Positions 51,435-59,262 of a stretch of 64,000 nucleotides of DNA are shown piece by piece (position 1 is the first letter of the stretch; every line of letters begins with the position of its first letter). Position numbers and translations under genes: made by a program. Below the pieces are notes generated by a model. The model ran no database searches. It saw nothing but the letters and a program-made list of their open reading frames with translations, and was not told the DNA's origin. The DNA is taken from the NCBI RefSeq assembly GCF_023243045.1, contig NZ_JALKFX010000007.1, positions 46,608 through 110,607 on the forward strand. The letters are read 5' to 3'. Source of the stretch: Frankia sp. AgB32 (GTDB lineage Bacteria > Actinomycetota > Actinomycetes > Frankiales > Frankiaceae).

Positions 51435-52646
51435 ATGCGTTCGATCTGGAAGGGTGTCATCTCCTTCGGCCTCGTGTCGATACCCGTTCGGCTCTACTCC
51501 GCCACCCAGGAACGGGACGTCGCGTTCCACCAGGTCAGGCGCTCGGACGGATCCCGCATCAGGTACCGGCGGGTGGCCGAGGCCGACGGCGACGAGGTCA
51601 ACTACGCGGACATCGCGAAGGGCTTCGAGCTGCCCGACGGCCAGACCGTCGTGCTCACCGACGAGGACTTCGCGAACCTGCCGCTGTCCACATCCAAGGC
51701 GATCGACGTGTTGGAGTTCGTGCCGCTGGAGCAGGTCGACCCGATCTACTTCGCCAGGAGCTACTACGTCGAGCCCGACCGCACCGGCGCCAAGCCCTAC
51801 GTCCTGCTCCGCGACGCGCTGGCCGAATCGGGCCGCGTCGCGCTGGTGAAGATAGCTCTGCGTCAGCGCGAGCAGCTCGCGACGCTCCGGGTGCGCGACA
51901 GCGTCTTCGTCCTGGAGACGATGATGTGGCCCGACGAGGTGCGGGAGCCGGACTTTCCCTTCCTCGACGACGAGGTCTCCGTGCGTCCGCAGGAACTGGC
52001 GATGGCGGGCTCGCTCATCGACACCCTCTCCGCCGACTTCGACCCCGGCCGCTTCACCGACCAGTACCGCGAGGCGCTGCAGGCCGTCATCGACGCCAAG
52101 GTCGCTGGCCGGGAGGTCGTCGGCCCGCCGGAGGCCGCCGCGTCCGAGCCGGTCGGCGACCTGATGGCCGCCCTGCGCGCCAGCATCGCCGCCGCCCGCG
52201 GCAACAGCCCCGACGGTTCCACCGGCAGCCCCGACGGCTCCGCGGACAGCTCTGGCGAGGGCCCGCGCGGCTCTGGGGACCTGCGCCCGGTGTCCTCTTC
52301 TGCCGCCGCGCAGGACGCGGCGGATCCCGACCATGACTCGAAAGCGGCCGGTTCGCGGACGCCCGCGACCCGGCGCGCGGCACCGCGGAAAAGGGCGAAG
52401 TCGTCACCGTCGACCGCCGCGAAGTCGGCTTCTCCGGCGAAGTCCGATTCGTCGCAGGACGCCGCACCGGCGTCCGCGTCCTCCCCGGGGTCGACCTCGG
52501 GCAAGGCCGGGGCCCCGTCAAAATCGCCCGCCCCGCCGAAGTCGACCGCGTCCACATCGGCGCCGTCGAAGTCGGCCGGGTCGACGTCGCGCCCGCCGAA
52601 GTCGGCGCCCTCTCGCTCCACGGAACGGACCCGCCGCTCCGCCTGA
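51435..52646 (+). CDS. ku: DNA end-binding protein Ku
   Basis: A 403-residue homodimeric Ku. The core (1 to about 255) begins MRSIWKGVISFGLVSIPVRL and includes the ring-forming segments RYRRVAEADGDEV, YVEPDRTGAKPYVLL and ETMMWPDEVREPDF. The remaining 150 residues are a Ser/Pro/Ala/Lys-rich tail with repeated KS/PKS units, longer than in the roughly 270-residue mycobacterial protein; basic tails of other Ku proteins affect DNA binding and sliding. It binds broken DNA ends and recruits the LigD activities, one of which is encoded divergently. GAGGGG precedes the ATG. Confidence 0.95.
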   Translation: MRSIWKGVISFGLVSIPVRLYSATQERDVAFHQVRRSDGSRIRYRRVAEADGDEVNYADIAKGFELPDGQTVVLTDEDFANLPLSTSKAIDVLEFVPLEQVDPIYFARSYYVEPDRTGAKPYVLLRDALAESGRVALVKIALRQREQLATLRVRDSVFVLETMMWPDEVREPDFPFLDDEVSVRPQELAMAGSLIDTLSADFDPGRFTDQYREALQAVIDAKVAGREVVGPPEAAASEPVGDLMAALRASIAAARGNSPDGSTGSPDGSADSSGEGPRGSGDLRPVSSSAAAQDAADPDHDSKAAGSRTPATRRAAPRKRAKSSPSTAAKSASPAKSDSSQDAAPASASSPGSTSGKAGAPSKSPAPPKSTASTSAPSKSAGSTSRPPKSAPSRSTERTRRSA

Positions 52647-52740
52647 CGCGTCGTCCGCGACCCTTTCGGTCGACATCGTGACCGATCGCAGCGGCCGACC
52701 TGCCCGTTTTATCCGACTTCTGGGCGTCAAACGGATCCCG

Positions 52741-52795
52741 GTGGTCCCTCTGTGCGGTTCCGCGTCCGGTTTGTCTGTACGTACAGAGGGACCAC
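52741..52795. promoter_or_regulatory. Inverted repeat with inner 14-bp palindrome
   Basis: GTGGTCCCTCTGT (52741-52753) and ACAGAGGGACCAC (52783-52795) form a perfect 13-bp inverted repeat. Its right arm overlaps a perfect palindrome, TCTGTACGTACAGA (52774-52787). It lies 95 bases after the ku stop and about 100 bases beyond the convergent csbD-like stop. It may be a terminator, and the palindrome looks like a dimeric-repressor operator. Confidence 0.55.
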
Positions 52796-52899
52796 GAAGA
52801 AGCATTTCCACGATCGTCCAGGTCGGCGTAGATCAGGCTCGCGCCGCGGAGAGCGCCGTCAGGCGCGTCGATCCGTCGAGGCCGCGGCGGGGATACCGG

Positions 52900-53073
52900 T
52901 CAGCGGCGGAAGGCGTCCTTCGTCTTCTCGCCGGCCTGGCGCAGGTCGGCGACGCTCTGCTTGCCCCGGCCCTCGGCCCGCATGTCGCGGTCGCCGGTGG
53001 CCTGCCCGGCGGTGGCCTTGCCCCGACCCCGGAGCTCGTTCATCTTGTTCCTGACCTTGTCGGCGAACGACAT
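52900..53073 (-). CDS. CsbD-family stress protein
   Basis: A 57-residue hydrophilic protein: MSFADKVRNKMNELRGRGK, then ATAGQATGDRDMRAEG and KQSVADLRQAGEKTKDAF. It matches the CsbD family of small, highly charged general-stress proteins of unknown mechanism. GGGAG about 9 bases before ATG 53073 sets the start; the frame is open further but runs toward moeZ. Proximity to ku fits a stress or stationary-phase setting. Confidence 0.85.
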   Translation of the reverse strand: MSFADKVRNKMNELRGRGKATAGQATGDRDMRAEGRGKQSVADLRQAGEKTKDAFRR

Positions 53074-53299
53074 GGTGCTCAACTCCCACTGTCGGCGGTG
53101 TGCACGGTCGGTCGTCAGCGGTCTACCCACCGGCGATCCGGGAACACCAGACGGCCGGCCCGCGCTGCACCGAGGGGTCGTTCCCGCGGGCCCGCGAGCG
53201 CACGTCGACCGCGTGCCCCGGAACGGATGGCTCATTCGCGACGACGCCGCGTGCCAATGTGGCATCGTCGAAGAACGACAGCGAACGCGAGGAGCAAGC

Positions 53300-54472
53300 G
53301 TGTCCCTACCGCCCCTGGTCGAGCCCGCGGAGGGCCTGACCGTCGACGAGGTTCGCCGGTACTCGCGGCATCTGATCATCCCGGATGTCGCGATGGACGG
53401 TCAGAAGCGGCTCAAGAACGCCAGGGTGCTGGCCGTCGGCGCCGGTGGGCTCGGTTCGCCGACGCTGATGTACCTGGCCGCCGCCGGTGTCGGGACGCTC
53501 GGCATCGTGGAGTTCGACACGGTCGACGAGTCGAACCTGCAGCGCCAGATCATCCATGGCCAGTCCGACATCGGCCGGTCCAAGGCGGAGTCGGCGGCCG
53601 ACTCGGTGCGCAACATCAACCCGTACGTGAACGTCGTGCTGCACGAGACCCGGCTGGACACCTCCAACGTCATGGAGATCTTCAGCCAGTACGACCTCAT
53701 CGTCGACGGCACCGACAACTTCGCCACCCGGTACCTGGTCAACGACGCGGCCGTGCTGCTCGGCAAGCCGTACGTCTGGGGTTCGATCTACCGGTTCGAC
53801 GGTCAGGCCAGTGTCTTCTGGTCCGAGCACGGCCCGTGCTACCGCTGCCTCTACCCGGAGCCGCCGCCGCCGGGGATGGTCCCGTCGTGCGCCGAGGGCG
53901 GCGTGCTCGGCGTGCTGTGCGCGTCGATCGCGTCCATCCAGACCACCGAGGCGATCAAGCTGCTCACCGGGATCGGCGATCCGCTGGTCGGCCGGCTGAT
54001 GGTCTACGACGCCCTGGAGATGACCTACCGGTCGATCAAGGTCCGCAAGGACCCGGAGTGCCCGCTGTGCGGGAAGAACCCGTCGATCACCGAGCTGATC
54101 GACTACGAGGCGTTCTGTGGCGTCGTCTCGGAGGAGGCGCAGCTCGCCGCCGCCGGCTCCACGATCACCGCGAGTGAGCTCAAGGGCTGGCTGGACGCCG
54201 GCGAGCCGATCGAGCTGATCGACGTCCGCGAGCCAGCCGAGTGGGAGATCGTCCGTATCCCCGGCGCCCGGCTGATCCCCAAGGGCGAGCTGCCGGCGCA
54301 CCTCGCGGAGCTGCCGCAGGACCGCCGCGTGGTCGTCTACTGCAAGTCCGGGGTGCGTTCCGCCGAGGCCCTCGCGACGCTCAAGGGCGCCGGGTTCGCC
54401 TCCGCGGTGCACGTCCAGGGCGGCGTGACGGCCTGGGCCACCCAGGTCGACAAGTCCCTGCCGGTCTACTGA
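53300..54472 (+). CDS. moeZ: Adenylyltransferase/sulfurtransferase MoeZ
   Basis: A 390-residue two-domain enzyme. The E1-like domain has VGAGGLGSPTLMYLAAAG, the arginine finger region NLQRQIIHG, DGTDNFATRYLVND and zinc cysteines in CYRC and CPLCGK. The rhodanese domain (about 285-390) carries the active-site C348 in VVVYCKSGVRSAEAL. It adenylates and thiocarboxylates small sulfur-carrier proteins for molybdopterin, thiamine and cysteine synthesis. GAGGAG 6 bases before GTG 53300 fixes the start. Orthologue of Rv3206c in the same neighbourhood. Confidence 0.95.
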   Translation: MSLPPLVEPAEGLTVDEVRRYSRHLIIPDVAMDGQKRLKNARVLAVGAGGLGSPTLMYLAAAGVGTLGIVEFDTVDESNLQRQIIHGQSDIGRSKAESAADSVRNINPYVNVVLHETRLDTSNVMEIFSQYDLIVDGTDNFATRYLVNDAAVLLGKPYVWGSIYRFDGQASVFWSEHGPCYRCLYPEPPPPGMVPSCAEGGVLGVLCASIASIQTTEAIKLLTGIGDPLVGRLMVYDALEMTYRSIKVRKDPECPLCGKNPSITELIDYEAFCGVVSEEAQLAAAGSTITASELKGWLDAGEPIELIDVREPAEWEIVRIPGARLIPKGELPAHLAELPQDRRVVVYCKSGVRSAEALATLKGAGFASAVHVQGGVTAWATQVDKSLPVY

Positions 54473-54584
54473 ACCGGCCCGCGCACGTGTACCGGCCCGC
54501 GAGCGCGTGGGTCGGTCGCGCAGCGGTGCTGGTCTCGGCCGGTGGGCCGGGTTGGCCAGAGGGGTCCGAGATGATCGGTTCCAC

Positions 54585-54971
54585 GTGAGCGGCCGGCCTC
54601 GCGCGCGGCGCGAGTCCCCGCCGGCGAGCCTGTCGGCGGGGCTCGGCACGCGGATCCGGCTCGGCGGCGCCGCGCCGAGCCCGCGCGCGCTGGAGGTGCT
54701 CGACGCCGTCGCCCGGATCCCGCCGGGCAAGGTGATGACCTACGGCGACATCGCCGAGTACGTCGGCGCCGGGTCGGGCCGCACCGTCGGCGCGGTGCTG
54801 TCCCGGTATGGCGACGACGACCTGCCCTGGCACCGGGTGATCCGCGCGACCGGTGAGCCGAACCCGGCCAACCCGGCCGAGGCGCTGCGCCGCCTGCGTG
54901 CCGACGCCACCCCGTTGACCGCCTCCGGCGACCGCGTGGCTCTTCCCGCCGCCCGCTGGGACGGCACCTGA
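54585..54971 (+). CDS. Alkyltransferase-like (ATL) DNA repair protein
   Basis: A 128-residue protein of the O6-alkylguanine transferase DNA-binding fold. It has IPPGKVMTYGDIAEYVG and the arginine finger region RTVGAVLSR. The active-site motif PCHRV reads PWHRV with W82 in place of cysteine, the hallmark of ATL proteins. ATLs bind O6-alkylguanine and hand the lesion to nucleotide excision repair instead of removing it. It follows moeZ by 112 bases. The GTG start is inferred from the fold boundary; no strong ribosome-binding site is seen. Confidence 0.88.
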   Translation: MSGRPRARRESPPASLSAGLGTRIRLGGAAPSPRALEVLDAVARIPPGKVMTYGDIAEYVGAGSGRTVGAVLSRYGDDDLPWHRVIRATGEPNPANPAEALRRLRADATPLTASGDRVALPAARWDGT

Positions 54972-55008
54972 CCGGCGGCGATGTCAGGTGCGTCGGCCGG
55001 CCGCGGGG

Positions 55009-55782
55009 CTAGCGGGCGGAGAGGCCGCCGTCGGCGAGATAGACGCTGCCGGTGACCAGCGAGGCGCGCCGGGAGAGCAGGAAGACGACCACCTCGGCGA
55101 CCTCCTCGGCGGTGCCGAGACGGTTCATCGGCGAGAGCAGCGCCGCGCCGCGTTGCGGCCGGCCGTCGACCTGGATCAGCTCGGTGTCGACGAAACCGGG
55201 CGCGACGGCGTTCACCCGGATCCCCCGGGTGGCGTAGTCCAGCGCCGCGGTCTTGGTCAGGCCGATGACGCCGTGCTTGGCGGCGACGTACGGAGCCGAC
55301 CCGGCGAACCCGACGGTGCCGAACACCGACGCCATGTTGACGATCGAGCCGCCGGTGCCGCCGTGCAGTATCGCGGTGATCTCGGCGCGCATGCTGTAGA
55401 AGACCCCGGACAGGTTCACGTCGAGGACCCGCTGCCAGTCCTCGGCGGCGGTCAGGCCCACCGGTTCGCGCCCGGCGGTGATCCCGGCGTTGTTCAGGGC
55501 CAGGTCCAGCTTGCCGAAGGTGCCGACGGCGGCCTGCACGGCCCGCTCGAGGGCGTCCGGGTCGGTGACGTCCGCCTCGACCGCGATGGCCTCGCCGCCG
55601 GCCCGTTCGATCTCGGCGGCGACGTCCTTCACGCGGTCGCCCTGTCGGTCGGTGACCACGACTCGGGCACCCGCGCTGGCCAGCCGGCGGGCGCAGGCGG
55701 CGCCGATGCCGGAGCCCGCACCGGTAACAAGTGCAACATTTCCGCCGCAATCGGTCATAGTCTTTGACAGTGCCACGTCCAT
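55009..55782 (-). CDS. Short-chain dehydrogenase/reductase (FabG-like)
   Basis: A 257-residue classical SDR. It has the cofactor motif ALVTGAGSGIGAACA, D in VVVTDRQGD (NAD preference), LNNAGITAGREP, catalytic serine region NMASVFG and YVAAKHG (Tyr-x-x-x-Lys). The end VTGSVYLADGGLSAR is typical. It oxidises or reduces a hydroxyl/keto group; the substrate is unknown. An alternative start lies at 55758. It is divergent from adnA. Confidence 0.9.
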   Translation of the reverse strand: MDVALSKTMTDCGGNVALVTGAGSGIGAACARRLASAGARVVVTDRQGDRVKDVAAEIERAGGEAIAVEADVTDPDALERAVQAAVGTFGKLDLALNNAGITAGREPVGLTAAEDWQRVLDVNLSGVFYSMRAEITAILHGGTGGSIVNMASVFGTVGFAGSAPYVAAKHGVIGLTKTAALDYATRGIRVNAVAPGFVDTELIQVDGRPQRGAALLSPMNRLGTAEEVAEVVVFLLSRRASLVTGSVYLADGGLSAR

Positions 55783-55926
55783 TCGGATGAGTGAACACGT
55801 CCCCGATCGGGCGCGCCCAAGGGTGTCGCCCCGTCGGCGTTTCGATCGTCACCCTCAGCACACCGTCAGATGGCCACCCGCGCGGGCGCACGCGGGACTG
55901 TCGGACCGCCATGGTGTGCTGTCGGG

Positions 55927-58900
55927 GTGAGTTCGCCGCCCGCCGCCGCGCCGCCCGCCGCCGCGTCGCGCACCGGTCACCGCCTGGTGGCCGCGCCGAT
56001 CGCCGCGCCCCGGCCGCTGACGGCGGATGCGGCCCAGCGGCGCGTGATCGAGCATCCGGGTGGCCCGCTGCTGGTCCTCGCCGGGCCCGGCACCGGCAAG
56101 ACGGCCACGCTCGTCGAGGCCGTCGCCGCCCGGGTCGAGGCGGGGGCGGACCCGCGGTCGATCCTGGTGCTCACGTTCAGCCGGCGCGCGGCGGCGGAAC
56201 TGCGGGAGCGGATCACCGCCCGGCTCGGGCCGACCGGCGCCGGGCGCGGGCCGGGCGCGTGGACCTTCCATGCCTGGTGCCTGGCCGTGCTGCGCGCGCA
56301 CGACCGGCCCGCGCCGCGGGGCGGGTTCCGGCTGCTGTCCGGCCCGGAGCAGGACAGCCGGCTGCGCGAACTCGTCGAGGGTTCGCGGGAGGACGGCCGG
56401 CCGGCCTGGCCGGAGTCGCTGGCCCGCTGCCTGGGCCCCCGCGGGTTCACCGAGGAGGTGCGGGCGCTGCTGGCGCGGGCCCGCGAGGTCGGGCTGGAAC
56501 CGGTGGGTCTGGCGCAGCTCGCGCGGCGCACCGCCCGGCCGGAATGGGCCGCCCTGGCCGAGTTCTACGAGATGTATCTCGACGTGTTCGGCTTCGAGGG
56601 CGCGCTCGACTACGCCGACCTCGTGCAGCGGGCCGCCCTCGTCGCCGAGGGCGCCGCGGCGGGGGAGGAGCTGCGGACCCGCTACCAGCACGTCTTCGTC
56701 GACGAATACCAGGACACCGACCCGGCCCAGGAGCGCCTGCTGCGGGCGCTCGCCGGCGGCGGGGGCAACCTGATCGCGTTCGGTGACCCGGACCAGTCCA
56801 TCTACGCCTTCCGCGGCGCGGAGGTGGCCGGCCTGCTCGACTTCCCCCAGCGGTTCCGCGCGCCGGGCGGCGGCCAGGCACCGATCGTCGCGCTGCGTAC
56901 CTGCCGGCGGATGGCGCCGGGACCGCTGCTGGCGAGCCGGCACGTGGCGCGGCGGATCCCGGCGGCGGGCCTGCCGGTCGCCGCCATCCGCGCGCACCGG
57001 GACCTCGTCGGCCGCAGCGACCTCGGTGCCGGCCAGGTCGAGGCACGCACCTACCCGAACGCCGGTGCGGAGGCCGATGCCGTCGCCGACCTGCTGCGCC
57101 GCGAGCACCTGGAGCGTGGCACGCCCTGGCCGGCGATGGCGGTCCTCGTCCGCACGGCGGAGCGGATCGGCCGGTTGCGCCGGGCGCTGACCGCCGCCGG
57201 CGTGCCTGTCAGCGTCGACGGGGACGAGCTCCCCGTCGCCCAGGAACCAGCCGCGGCGCTGCTGCTGCTGGCGCTGCGCTGCGCGGGCGACCCGGCCGGC
57301 GCGCTCACCCCCGACGCCGCCCGCACGCTGCTGACCTCCCCGCTCGGCGGCGCGGACCCGGCCGGTGTGCGCGAACTGGGCCGCGCCCTGCGCGCCTTCG
57401 ACCGGGATGCCGGCGCCGGGCGGGCGGCGGCGTCCGCCGAGCTGGTGCGGGCGGCGGTCGCCGATCCGGACCGCCTGCTGCTGCGCGTTCCCGACCCGGT
57501 CGCGGCACCCGCGCGGCGGGTCGGCGGCCTGCTGCGCGTCTGCCGCCGTGCGCTGCGGGACCCGGCCGGCTCGCCGGAGCAGGCGCTGTGGGCGCTGTGG
57601 GCGGCGTCGGGCTGGCAGGAGCGGCTGGTGGCGGCGGCCGCGGCGGGCGGCGCGGCCGGGCGCGCCGCCGACCGCGACCTCGACGCGGTGGTGGCGCTGT
57701 TCGACGCGGTCGCCCGGCTGGCCGAGCGGCGCGGGCCCGGTGCCGGCGCGGCGTCGCTGGTGGACGAGCTCGGCCGCCAGCAGATCGCCGCCGAGGCCAT
57801 CGCCCCCGTCGGGGAGGACGTCCGGCGCCGCGGCGTGCGGCTGCTGACCGCGCACCGGTCGAAAGGCCTGGAATGGGACGTCGTCGCTGTCTGCGGGGTG
57901 CAGGACGGCGCCTGGCCCGACCTGCGCCAACGGCATTCGCTGCTGGCCGCCGAGGAACTCGACGCGCCGTCCCGCGGCGGCCTGCGCCCGCCGCTGACCC
58001 GCCAGGACCTGCTTGCCGACGAGCGGCGGCTGCTCTATGTCGCCCTCACCCGGGCCCGGCGCCGCCTGCTGGTGACCGCCGTCAACAGCCCGGACGACGA
58101 CGGCAGCCTGCCGAGCCGCTTCCTCGACGAGCTCGGCGTGCCCGTCGAGGCGGTCGCCAGCCGCCCGCCCCGGCCGCTGAACCTCGTCGGCCTGGTCGCG
58201 CCCCTGCGCCGGCTGGCGACGGAACCGACCTCCAGCCCGGCGAGGCGCACGGCGGCGCGGCGCCGTCTCGCCGCGCGCGCCGCGGCGCGCGACGCCCCGC
58301 GCCGCCCGGTGGTCCCCGCCGCGCCTCCGCGGACCTGGTGGGGGCTGCTGGACGTCACCGAGTCCGACGTCCCGGTCGTGGCCCCGGGCGCGCCGCTGCG
58401 GCTGTCCGGGTCGTCGCTGTCCAGCATCGGCGCCTGCTCGCTGCGCTGGTTCCTGGAGCACGAGGCGCACGCGGTCACCGTCGCGACCACCGCGCAGGGC
58501 TTCGGCCGGGTCGTGCACGCGCTCGCCGACGAGGTCACCACCGGCCGCACCCCGGCGGACCTGGCCGCGCTCGACGCCCGGCTGGACACGGTCTGGCGGC
58601 ATCTGGACTACGAGGCCCGCTGGCGCAGCGACCAGGAGCGCGACGCCGCCCGTGAGGCGCTGGCCCGCTTCCTGGACTGGCACGCCGCCGAGCGCGGCCG
58701 GCGCGTCGTCGACGCCGAGGTCCGTTTCACCTGCCGGTTGGCGGTCGCCGGCCGGGAGGTGCTGCTGCGCGGCTTCATCGATCGGCTGGAGCTCGACGAC
58801 ACCGGCCGGGTGCACGTCATCGACTTCAAGACCGGCCGCACGGCGGTGACCACCGCGCAGCTCGCGGCGCACCCGCAGCTCGGCAGCTATCAGCTCGCCG

Positions 58901-59262
58901 TCCGGTCCGGCGCCCTCGACGAGGCGCTGGACTCCGCGGGGGCAGACGCGGGCGCGGGCGCGGCGGGCGGCTCCCTGTCGTCGGCGGTGCCGGGTGGGGC
59001 GGAGCTGGTCCACCTGCGGCTGGACGGGGACCGGGACGGTTCGGCCCCCCGGCTGCCCGAAGACGGCACCGGGCCGCCCAAGGTGCAGGCCCAGCCGCCG
59101 CTGCCGGCCGATGGCCCGACCTGGATGGACGAGGTCCTCACCGACGCCGTGCGGACCATCGACGCGGAGGCGTTCCGCCCGGCGCCCGGCGACCACTGCA
59201 CGATGTGCACCTTCCAGGCGAGCTGCCCCGCCCGGCCGGAAGGCCGACAGGTGGTCGAGTGA
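55927..59262 (+). CDS. adnA: AdnA subunit of helicase-nuclease AdnAB
   Basis: A 1111-residue UvrD-like helicase with C-terminal nuclease that processes double-strand breaks. Helicase motifs: AGPGTGKT with K58, FVDEYQDTDPAQE, FGDPDQSIYAFRGA, LLTAHRSKGLEWDVV and LLYVALTRAR. The nuclease core is D966/K968 in VIDFKTGRT. Cysteines in ACSLRWFLEHE and CTMCTFQASCP match an AddB-type Fe-S site. The GTG start fits the domain boundary. Gene order adnA-adnB is as in mycobacteria (Rv3202c-Rv3201c), and it overlaps adnB by 4 bases (GTGA). Confidence 0.93.
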   Translation: MSSPPAAAPPAAASRTGHRLVAAPIAAPRPLTADAAQRRVIEHPGGPLLVLAGPGTGKTATLVEAVAARVEAGADPRSILVLTFSRRAAAELRERITARLGPTGAGRGPGAWTFHAWCLAVLRAHDRPAPRGGFRLLSGPEQDSRLRELVEGSREDGRPAWPESLARCLGPRGFTEEVRALLARAREVGLEPVGLAQLARRTARPEWAALAEFYEMYLDVFGFEGALDYADLVQRAALVAEGAAAGEELRTRYQHVFVDEYQDTDPAQERLLRALAGGGGNLIAFGDPDQSIYAFRGAEVAGLLDFPQRFRAPGGGQAPIVALRTCRRMAPGPLLASRHVARRIPAAGLPVAAIRAHRDLVGRSDLGAGQVEARTYPNAGAEADAVADLLRREHLERGTPWPAMAVLVRTAERIGRLRRALTAAGVPVSVDGDELPVAQEPAAALLLLALRCAGDPAGALTPDAARTLLTSPLGGADPAGVRELGRALRAFDRDAGAGRAAASAELVRAAVADPDRLLLRVPDPVAAPARRVGGLLRVCRRALRDPAGSPEQALWALWAASGWQERLVAAAAAGGAAGRAADRDLDAVVALFDAVARLAERRGPGAGAASLVDELGRQQIAAEAIAPVGEDVRRRGVRLLTAHRSKGLEWDVVAVCGVQDGAWPDLRQRHSLLAAEELDAPSRGGLRPPLTRQDLLADERRLLYVALTRARRRLLVTAVNSPDDDGSLPSRFLDELGVPVEAVASRPPRPLNLVGLVAPLRRLATEPTSSPARRTAARRRLAARAAARDAPRRPVVPAAPPRTWWGLLDVTESDVPVVAPGAPLRLSGSSLSSIGACSLRWFLEHEAHAVTVATTAQGFGRVVHALADEVTTGRTPADLAALDARLDTVWRHLDYEARWRSDQERDAAREALARFLDWHAAERGRRVVDAEVRFTCRLAVAGREVLLRGFIDRLELDDTGRVHVIDFKTGRTAVTTAQLAAHPQLGSYQLAVRSGALDEALDSAGADAGAGAAGGSLSSAVPGGAELVHLRLDGDRDGSAPRLPEDGTGPPKVQAQPPLPADGPTWMDEVLTDAVRTIDAEAFRPAPGDHCTMCTFQASCPARPEGRQVVE

